DNA of 5,461 bases, from assembly GCA_003218525.1 (NCBI GenBank), contig QHNU01000161.1, positions 1 through 5,461 of the forward strand, read 5' to 3'. Position numbers and translations under genes: made by a program. This DNA is from Verrucomicrobiota bacterium (GTDB lineage: Bacteria; Verrucomicrobiota; Verrucomicrobiia; Chthoniobacterales; UBA10450). Below, piece after piece: positions 1 through 4,757 of the stretch. The notes below the pieces were generated by a model that was given only the letters and a program-made list of their open reading frames with translations, made no database searches and was not told the DNA's origin. The stretch's first letter is position 1; every line of letters starts with the position of its first letter.

Positions 1-564
1 CAAATATACGACAACCCACTTGACGTGCGCTCCGCCATACAGCGCCGATTTCGAGAGTTATTGCGGGCGGCCGGAAAATGGCCGCGTCATCTCGAACGCG
101 GCGATCGACTGGTCCTTGGTCCAAATATAGGTGTAGAGATTTTATATCCAACGCCTGACCTCCAAATTGCATCGGCCGACGATGCGCCACTGGTGGCACG
201 GCTCACGTTCGGGAAAGCTTACGCCCTGTTCGAATCCGATGCAGGGCGCGATGTCGAATCTGCCTTGCTCGAGTACGGCGATGATTTGCGTTCGGACATT
301 CTGATCAAAGGGCAACACCAGACTGGCGGCTCCGGTTCTGCCGGCTTTATCAACGCAGTTCAACCAAAGTTAATTATCGCGACTTCGCGCGAATCGCCGG
401 TGGCCGAGCGAATTGACGAGAAGTGGGCGAACGATATTGCTCAGCGCGGGATCAAGTTGTTTCGCCAGGATCTGACCGGCGCGGTAGAGATTGAATTTCG
501 GAACCGTGACTGGACGGCCCGCGCTTATGTGACTGGCGAGACTTTTCGGAGCAGCAATCGCTGA
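1..564 (+). CDS. comEC: ComEC/Rec2-like DNA internalisation protein, C-terminal fragment
   Basis: The reading frame is open from base 1, so the gene starts outside the window; 187 residues plus the TGA stop are visible. They resemble the metallo-beta-lactamase-fold tail that follows the membrane domain of ComEC/Rec2, the channel that brings single-stranded DNA across the inner membrane in natural transformation. Supporting pieces, numbered from the first visible codon, are DDAPLVARLTFGKAYALF (60-77), like the family's 'N.S.VL.L..G...fL' strand; SDILIKGQHQTGGSG (98-112) where the family has 'DvLKv.HHGS'; and the closing strand FRQDLTGAVEIEF (154-166), like 'yrTd..G.v.i'. The usual HHGS and later N-x-YGHP motifs are not intact, so the domain may not bind metal. 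A GTG at 25 could be taken for a start, but similarity begins upstream of it, so I treat the gene as partial. Its 3' end overlaps trmB by 40 bases, convergently. A stand-alone ComEC-like MBL-fold protein is the alternative. Confidence 0.72.
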   Translation, partial: QIYDNPLDVRSAIQRRFRELLRAAGKWPRHLERGDRLVLGPNIGVEILYPTPDLQIASADDAPLVARLTFGKAYALFESDAGRDVESALLEYGDDLRSDILIKGQHQTGGSGSAGFINAVQPKLIIATSRESPVAERIDEKWANDIAQRGIKLFRQDLTGAVEIEFRNRDWTARAYVTGETFRSSNR

Positions 565-1145
565 ATTGCCGCTCCGTTCCCGGCCAACTTTTGTTCGAAT
601 GCCGTAATCGGAAACTCGGTTGCTTCTTCGGAAATGGAAAACGACGATTTGGTTGTAATCATCTTGTAGATGCTCAGGAAGTAGTCAGCGTGATCGGTGG
701 CGACGTGAAGAAGACCACTCGGTTCGAGAGCGCAATCAATCGCACCGAGAAATTCAGCGGTGAACAATCGGCGCCGGTTATGCCTACGCTTGGGCCATGG
801 ATCTGGAAAGAGCACATGGAACCCCGAAATCGCACCCGCCGGCAGCAGGTGGGCGACGGCGTACGAGCTCTCCAGTCGGAGAATGCGGACGTTTTCCAAA
901 TTCGATCGCGCAATTTTCCGGCAAGCAACACGCACCCGTCCGAGCAAACGTTCGATCCCGAGAAAATTCCGATCAGGATTTTGGGCCGCCATGGCCACTA
1001 AAAAGGTGGCGTCACCGCAGCCGAGATCAACCTCAATTGGAGCGTCGCGCCCGAAGATTTCGCGAAAATTCAGCTGCTCGACAATTGAAACGGGAACGAA
1101 CTCGATCGCGGGTTCGCGTTGATGCAGATGGGCGCGACTTCGCAT
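525..1145 (-). CDS. trmB: tRNA (guanine-N7)-methyltransferase
   Basis: This 206-residue cytoplasmic enzyme uses S-adenosylmethionine to methylate N7 of G46 in the variable loop of tRNAs. Its class I methyltransferase landmarks are clear: SAM-binding motif VDLGCGDATF (39-48), FLGIE (61-65), and the TrmB hallmark FPDPWPKRRHNRRRL (113-127), which carries the catalytic Asp and tRNA-contacting basic residues. ATDHADY (149-155) and the C-terminal TAFEQK (181-186) match the family's 'ATD...Y' and 'T.FE.K/R' positions. The length is normal for bacterial TrmB. The ATG at 1145 is the only start that keeps the short N-terminal extension; the complement reads AGGGA directly against the ATG, too close to act as a normal ribosome-binding site. 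It is divergent from msrA, with 34-52 bases between depending on the msrA start. Its last 13 codons lie antisense to the end of the ComEC-like gene. The assignment is firm. Confidence 0.95.
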   Translation of the reverse strand: MRSRAHLHQREPAIEFVPVSIVEQLNFREIFGRDAPIEVDLGCGDATFLVAMAAQNPDRNFLGIERLLGRVRVACRKIARSNLENVRILRLESSYAVAHLLPAGAISGFHVLFPDPWPKRRHNRRRLFTAEFLGAIDCALEPSGLLHVATDHADYFLSIYKMITTKSSFSISEEATEFPITAFEQKLAGNGAAIQRLLLRKVSPVT

Positions 1146-1197
1146 TCCCTAGAAGGTAACAAAGCGAACATTCCTGCAAATGTGCTGTCTAACCGGG

Positions 1198-1791
1198 ATG
1201 CGAAAATTGGCTTTGTTGTTCGCAACTTTAATCGTCGCGCACCCGGTTCTGGCAGATCCAACACCGCGGACTGCGATTTTTGCCGGGGGTTGCTTCTGGT
1301 GCATTCAACCGGCGTTTGATAAAGCCCCCGGAGTGCTGAAAACGGTAGTCGGTTACTCCGGCGGCACAGAGCCAAATCCTACTTACGAACTGGTCACCGC
1401 CGAACGGACCAAATACCGCGAATCGATCGAAATCACCTATGATCCCGCAAAAATTTCATTGGATCAGCTGCTCGACATTTATTGGCGCCAAATCAATCCG
1501 ACCCAATCAGACGGACAATTCACCGACATCGGCCCCAGCTATCGCGCCGCGATTTTTTATCAGAATGATGACGAGAAAAAAATCGCGGAGGCCTCAAAAG
1601 CTAAGCTGGCGGCCTCTGGACGATTCGATAAACCGATCGTTACCGAAATTCTGCCGGCAATGAAATTTTGGCCGGCGGAAGATTATCACCAAAAATACTA
1701 CCAGCAGAATCCAGAACACTTCCAAGCCTTCGAAAAAGGCTCCGGCCGGGTTTCGTTTGAGAAAAGGAATTGGGACAAGAAACCCAATTAA
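1198..1791 (+). CDS. msrA: Exported peptide-methionine (S)-S-oxide reductase MsrA
   Basis: MsrA reduces the S epimer of methionine sulfoxide in proteins and repairs oxidative damage. From the ATG at 1198 the protein has 197 residues. MRKLALLFATLIVAHPVLA (1-19) is a typical Sec signal peptide with a V-L-A cleavage site, so the enzyme probably acts in the periplasm or envelope. The active-site motif GCFWC is at 31-35, with Cys32 as the nucleophile. GYSGG (52-56), NPTYELV (60-66), the Glu of YRESIEITYDP (E75), NPTQ (100-103), and SYRAAIF (114-120) with AEDYHQKYYQQNP (160-172) cover the rest of the family pattern. The mature protein has only two cysteines, 32 and 35, and no C-terminal resolving cysteine. 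An in-frame ATG at 1180 would add MCCLTG; I prefer 1198 because it gives a compact signal peptide, but neither start has a good Shine-Dalgarno sequence. The stop overlaps that of the opposing PHP gene. Confidence 0.94.
   Translation: MRKLALLFATLIVAHPVLADPTPRTAIFAGGCFWCIQPAFDKAPGVLKTVVGYSGGTEPNPTYELVTAERTKYRESIEITYDPAKISLDQLLDIYWRQINPTQSDGQFTDIGPSYRAAIFYQNDDEKKIAEASKAKLAASGRFDKPIVTEILPAMKFWPAEDYHQKYYQQNPEHFQAFEKGSGRVSFEKRNWDKKPN
1768..1789 (-). terminator. Possible hairpin terminator for the PHP gene, at the convergent msrA junction
   Basis: AATTGGG (1768-1774) and CCCAATT (1783-1789) form a perfect 7-bp stem around an 8-base loop. Read on the minus strand, the stem begins inside the PHP gene's stop codon and is followed by CCTTTTCTC, a short T-rich tract, as in an intrinsic terminator. 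Read on the plus strand there is no T-tract. The hairpin lies within the final codons of msrA, so its sequence is also constrained as coding. The stem has only three G-C pairs, so this is suggestive rather than firm. Confidence 0.35.
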
Positions 1792-2921
1792 CGAGCACGC
1801 CGTTTCGATCGCAGCGCCGCTACCCATTCGTTCAATTGCGGTAAGGCGAGAAAGTTGATAATCCGGCTGGCCGGAATCTTCGCGATCCAGGCGGCGGCCA
1901 GACCGAGTTCGATGAATTCCAACTGCCATGGATGATGGGCGTCGGTCCCGAGTGAAATGCGCGTACCTTCGCGCCGAGCAATTTTTAGCAGCGCGACGTT
2001 CAGATCCTGGCGATCGGGATAGCAGTCGATCTCGAGCGCTTTATCCAATTTTGTCGCCTCGGCGAAAACGCGTGGCCAATCGGCGGTCAAACCCAATCGA
2101 AAGTTGTAAACGCGCCCGCGCGGGTGACCCAGGATATGAACCTCGGGATTTCTGAGCGCAGCGAGATATCGCGAAGTCTGATCCTCTTTCGTGCGAAGTG
2201 ATGAATGAAATGAGCCAAGTACCAAATCGAGTTTGGCCAGAGCATTGCGGTCCATGTCACCTTCGCCCCTTGGATTAAGATTCGCCTCAATCGATTTCAA
2301 AACCTGGCAATCGCTACGACGATTCGTCTGATCAATTTCGATCGCTTGTCTGCGCAATGCCCGCTCGTCAATTCCACCGGCAATCTTCAACCCCTTTGAA
2401 TGATCGGTCACGGCAATGAATTGGTAACCGCGCATCGCTCCCGCCTCCGCCATTGCGGCGATGGTTCCGCTCCCGTCACTCCAGGTGGTATGCATTTGCA
2501 GATCGCCCCGGACTTGTCTTGCCCACACCGGATTCTCCGCCAGCGCGGACCGCGCTTTTGCCATCGTCAGGAAATCGCACCGAACAGCGGCCGGCCGAAC
2601 AACCGGCGGTTTTATCATCCAAGCCTCAATGCGTTTTTCCAGATACGGTCCTACTCCCGTCAGTGAGGTGAGTGACTCACCTGCTGCCGCGGTTTCCCAC
2701 GCTTCGCGAGGCCAAAGAAATGCACTTCGCGCCGCTCGCCGGAAAGCGCGTTGCAAGTTCCCCGAAACCGTTTCTGCTTCTTGGGCAAGTAACTCGGCGA
2801 TATCGCTGTTCGATAACTGGATTGCGCTGCCACTTTTGCCGGCTAGCTGGCGACGGTTCCCCGCAACACGACCCGATTTTGTCGCAATGGCCGCCTGTTT
2901 CGCCACTCTATCGAATCGCAT
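1788..2921 (-). CDS. PHP-domain metal-dependent phosphoesterase with PolX-like N-terminus, no polymerase core
   Basis: This 377-residue protein looks like bacterial DNA polymerase X with its nucleotidyltransferase core missing. Residues about 36-78 (IAELLAQEAE, RAFRRAARSAF) resemble the PolX N-terminal helical region. LTSLTGVGPYLEKRIEAW (84-101) is a helix-hairpin-helix that would contact DNA. The PHP phosphoesterase domain follows from about residue 138: GDLQMHTTWSDG (139-150), VTDHS (171-175), IEANLNPRG (211-219), LGSFHSS (235-241), ILGHPRGR (263-270), EIDCYPDRQDLN (297-308) and LGTDAHH (324-330). These supply most of the His, Asp and Glu ligands for the metal cluster; the first His of the usual H-x-H is Gln142, a substitution I recall in some PolX proteins. 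Full PolX is about 570 residues. A role in DNA-end or phosphate-ester cleavage is inference, and histidinol-phosphatase-like activity is an alternative. The ATG at 2921 is chosen because the frame closes at a TAG (2940-2942) with no better start. Confidence 0.85.
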   Translation of the reverse strand: MRFDRVAKQAAIATKSGRVAGNRRQLAGKSGSAIQLSNSDIAELLAQEAETVSGNLQRAFRRAARSAFLWPREAWETAAAGESLTSLTGVGPYLEKRIEAWMIKPPVVRPAAVRCDFLTMAKARSALAENPVWARQVRGDLQMHTTWSDGSGTIAAMAEAGAMRGYQFIAVTDHSKGLKIAGGIDERALRRQAIEIDQTNRRSDCQVLKSIEANLNPRGEGDMDRNALAKLDLVLGSFHSSLRTKEDQTSRYLAALRNPEVHILGHPRGRVYNFRLGLTADWPRVFAEATKLDKALEIDCYPDRQDLNVALLKIARREGTRISLGTDAHHPWQLEFIELGLAAAWIAKIPASRIINFLALPQLNEWVAALRSKRRAR

Positions 2922-2957
2922 TGGCGAAAATCGACGGACCTATCTACCCGTACCAGA

Positions 2958-2966
2958 ATCATATCA
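2958..2966 (-). promoter_or_regulatory. Possible extended -10 promoter element for the PHP gene
   Basis: The minus strand reads TGATATGAT here, which matches an extended -10 element (TGn plus TATGAT, five of six matches to TATAAT). A start point about seven bases downstream would give a leader of roughly 30 bases before the PHP ATG. I see no good -35 hexamer. The 160-base gap between the PHP and lipoprotein genes (2922-3081) contains this element and the 3024-3045 hairpin, and no gene that I can support. Confidence 0.3.
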
Positions 2967-3023
2967 ACGGTTTACATGTCGCGATCGAGCCGATTCCACG
3001 CAACGGTCTCAAATTAGTTGTAC

Positions 3024-3045
3024 TGTGCGCTGTCCTCAGCGCACA
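3024..3045 (-). terminator. Perfect 9-bp hairpin downstream of the lipoprotein gene, possible terminator
   Basis: TGTGCGCTG (3024-3032) and CAGCGCACA (3037-3045) are exact reverse complements separated by the 4-base loop TCCT. The hairpin lies 36 bases past the lipoprotein gene's stop on the minus strand and upstream of the PHP gene, where a terminator or attenuator is expected. After the stem the minus strand continues GTACAACTAATTTGAG, AT-rich but without a true T-run, so intrinsic termination would be weak. It could instead be an RNA-stabilising 3' stem or a protein-binding palindrome. Confidence 0.45.
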
Positions 3046-3081
3046 TTATCGACGTCGCAGAACTTTGGCTTCGGCTTTCGC

Positions 3082-3525
3082 CTAAAAGCGGTACAGATCC
3101 GACTTGGGTTCGACAAATTCGGCTCGTGCTACGGCCAGCGGCGCAGTCATCACCCTTGACAGCTCCTGAGCGAGGACAATCGCGATCGCCTTCGCATCGC
3201 GCGTATAAACGGGGATTGTGAACGACCCGGCATTGCGATCGTAACCATAGATCATGCCATCGGTTTCCCAAATGCAATAGGCATGACCCGCAGGATGATT
3301 GGCGTAGCGAACCAATAGAATCTTCGCCCAAAAGTCCGGTTCGAGAGTGTGCTGCGCCTTGACGACGGCGAGATAATTGCAGGCGGAAATGACGCAACCA
3401 TTAAGGACAATGAGGTCCTCGTTAGTGGGCGTCAGCACGACTTTCTGGCTGCAGCCATTGACTGAGACCAGGGCAAACAGGGCCAGACATGAGGCAAGGA
3501 AATTGCGCGGTAGGTGAAAGTTCAT
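3082..3525 (-). CDS. Small lipoprotein of unknown function with possible Cys-His-Asp active site
   Basis: I do not recognise a named family for this 147-residue protein. The N-terminus MNFHLPRNFLASCLALFALV (1-20) followed by SVNGC is a lipoprotein signal peptide with Cys25 as the probable lipidated residue. The lipobox V-N-G-C lacks the commonest Leu at -3 but is acceptable. The mature part contains NGCVISACNYLAVV (42-55), HPAGHAYCIWE (77-87) and YGYDRN (93-98). A Cys at the head of a helix, then G-H-A-Y-x-x-W, then Y-D/N is the order seen in papain-like, NlpC-like and transglutaminase-like cysteine hydrolases. Candidate catalytic residues are Cys44 or Cys49, His81 and Asp96. This function is inference from motif order only, and the protein is short for such an enzyme. 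Start ATG at 3525; there is no clear Shine-Dalgarno, but an extended -10 promoter lies upstream. It is divergent from the beta-propeller gene and has its own downstream hairpin, so it appears monocistronic. Confidence 0.75.
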   Translation of the reverse strand: MNFHLPRNFLASCLALFALVSVNGCSQKVVLTPTNEDLIVLNGCVISACNYLAVVKAQHTLEPDFWAKILLVRYANHPAGHAYCIWETDGMIYGYDRNAGSFTIPVYTRDAKAIAIVLAQELSRVMTAPLAVARAEFVEPKSDLYRF

Positions 3526-3578
3526 CGGGACAAGATTGTGGTTGTGGGGTTGTGCAGCTGTGGTCGCGGGTTCCAGAA

Positions 3579-3587
3579 ATTATAGCA
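3579..3587 (-). promoter_or_regulatory. Extended -10 promoter for the lipoprotein gene
   Basis: The minus strand reads TGCTATAAT, a perfect TATAAT preceded by the TGn of an extended -10 element. This combination can work without a good -35, and none is visible at 16-18 bases upstream. Transcription would begin near 3572, giving a leader of about 46 bases to the ATG at 3525. It sits in the 185-base divergent region between the lipoprotein and beta-propeller genes. Confidence 0.55.
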
Positions 3588-3646
3588 AGACGGCTTCCGC
3601 CTGGGTAGAAAATTTTGCCGAAAATTGAGGACGTCTCCCACCCCCA

Positions 3647-3676
3647 TTTACGTGGCGCATTCAATGCCGAGATAAT
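3647..3676 (+). promoter_or_regulatory. Possible sigma-70-type promoter for the propeller-barrel gene pair
   Basis: TTTACG (3647-3652) and GATAAT (3671-3676) are separated by 18 bases. They match the -35 and -10 consensus at four and five of six positions. The predicted start point near 3683 gives a leader of about 28 bases before the ATG at 3711. If real, it lies inside the upstream extension of the open frame and so argues against translation starting at 3615. Confidence 0.35.
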
Positions 3677-3710
3677 GTGCAATTTCGAGACATTCATATA
3701 TGACTCTGAA

Positions 3711-4754
3711 ATGCGCTCAAGAGCACTCCTAATGGCAATCGGGTATGGAATCGCCCTCCAATGCGCGACAGCAATGGCTGGAGAGGCTTACAAGTTATTG
3801 ACCGAGATCCCAATCGGGGGCGAAGGCGGTTGGGATGTTCTCACCGTGGATCCCGCGGCGCGTCGGCTTTACCTGTCACACGCAACGAAAGTCGTAGTGG
3901 TCGACATCGACGCGAACAAGGTAGTGGGTGAGATCGCCGAATTGCCGGGTGTGCACGCGTTCGTTGCCGTTCCGGAACTGCGCCGCGGCTTTTCGTCGAA
4001 TGGCAAGGAAAACAAGTCCAGCGTGGTGGATCTTCAGACGCTAAGCACGACCTGTAAAGTTGAGACCGGCGAGGGTCCCGACGCCATAGCTTACGACGGC
4101 AAACGGGGCGAAGTGTACGTGTTCAACCACAAAGGGCACTCAGCTACTGTGTTCGGCGCGAAAGCGGCAAATGTAGTTACAACGATTCCACTGGATGGCA
4201 GTCCGGAGTTTGCGGTCGCTGATGAAGCAGCTGGACGCGTTTACTGCAACATCGAAGACAAGAGCGAAGTAGCGGTCATTGACGCGCCTAAGCACGAAGT
4301 GATCGCGCAATGGCCGCTCACACCGGGCGAAGAGCCGACTGGGATCGCTCTGGATGCTAGGCATCATCGGCTGTTCGCAACGTGCAAAAAAGTAATGGTG
4401 ATGCTGGATAGCGACTCCGGCAAGGTGGCCGCGACCGTGCCAATAGGAACCGGGGCGGATGGCTGCACGTTCGACGAGGCGAGGCAGCTTGCCTTCGCCT
4501 CCTGCGGCGAAGGCGTAACGACCATCGCAAGAGAGGAATCACCGGACCGGCTCACCGTAGTCGAAAATTTGAAGACGGAGCCAGGGGCGCGCACAATCGC
4601 GCTCGATCCAAAGACGCATCGAATCTTTTTGCCGACGGCCCAGTTCCAGCCGCCACCGAGTCCGTTACCGGGGGCCTCGCCGGCACGACCGACGATCGTG
4701 CCGAACACACTTAAGCTGCTCGTCTACGGCCCAGCCGAACCTGCCACCCAGTAG
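3711..4754 (+). CDS. Exported YVTN/YncE-like beta-propeller protein
   Basis: From the ATG at 3711 the protein has 347 residues. MRSRALLMAIGYGIALQC (1-18) followed by ATAMA forms a Sec signal peptide with A-M-A cleavage before Gly24, so the protein is exported. The rest is a series of about seven repeats of 40-45 residues with the pattern 'A.D...R.lYv......v.viD......v..i', for example VDPAARRLYLSHATKVVVVD (46-65) and ALDARHHRLFATCKKVMVML (213-232). This is the YVTN/YncE beta-propeller type, used as a binding scaffold; no catalytic site is evident. A proline-rich stretch (311-335) interrupts the last blade. The mature part has five cysteines; Cys251 and Cys265 in one blade could form a disulfide. 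The frame stays open upstream to a TTG at 3615, but that extension looks non-coding and would bury the signal peptide. The next gene begins three bases after the stop, implying co-transcription and a shared envelope role. The ligand is unknown. Confidence 0.85.
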   Translation: MRSRALLMAIGYGIALQCATAMAGEAYKLLTEIPIGGEGGWDVLTVDPAARRLYLSHATKVVVVDIDANKVVGEIAELPGVHAFVAVPELRRGFSSNGKENKSSVVDLQTLSTTCKVETGEGPDAIAYDGKRGEVYVFNHKGHSATVFGAKAANVVTTIPLDGSPEFAVADEAAGRVYCNIEDKSEVAVIDAPKHEVIAQWPLTPGEEPTGIALDARHHRLFATCKKVMVMLDSDSGKVAATVPIGTGADGCTFDEARQLAFASCGEGVTTIAREESPDRLTVVENLKTEPGARTIALDPKTHRIFLPTAQFQPPPSPLPGASPARPTIVPNTLKLLVYGPAEPATQ

Positions 4755-4757
4755 GCA

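Noticed and set aside
552..580. Weak dyads (CAGC/GCTG and GCAAT/ATTGC) at the comEC-trmB junction as a terminator
   Set aside because: Stems are only 4-5 bp, mutually exclusive, and lack a T-tract on either strand.
591..1001. Plus-strand frames opposite trmB, including 760-1122 and 797-1159
   Set aside because: All lie antisense to the well-supported TrmB coding sequence and give low-complexity, basic translations without family features.
2461..3159. Long plus-strand open frame of 232 codons opposite the PHP gene
   Set aside because: It is antisense to the clearly conserved PHP gene for most of its length. Its translation is rich in Arg, Ser and Cys with no recognisable domain or signal, so it looks like a codon-bias shadow. 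The same applies to the frame at 2672-3085.
3182..3189. GCGATCGC octamer, as in cyanobacterial HIP1 repeats
   Set aside because: I noticed it only here in the window. Related CGATCG-type words are common in general but not as the full palindrome, so there is no sign of HIP1 enrichment.
3014..3397. Minus-strand frame of 127 codons overlapping the lipoprotein gene in another frame
   Set aside because: The other frame has a lipoprotein signal peptide and a promoter at the right distance; this one has neither and runs through the 3024-3045 hairpin.
3615..3710. Upstream TTG start for the beta-propeller, adding 32 residues
   Set aside because: The extension would place a polar, non-conserved segment before the signal peptide, contains a likely promoter, and uses a rare start codon. 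The ATG at 3711 fits better.
4364..4708. Minus-strand frames opposite the propeller gene, including 4140-4367 and 4357-4542
   Set aside because: These are shadows of the repeat-rich propeller coding sequence, with no independent start signal or domain.
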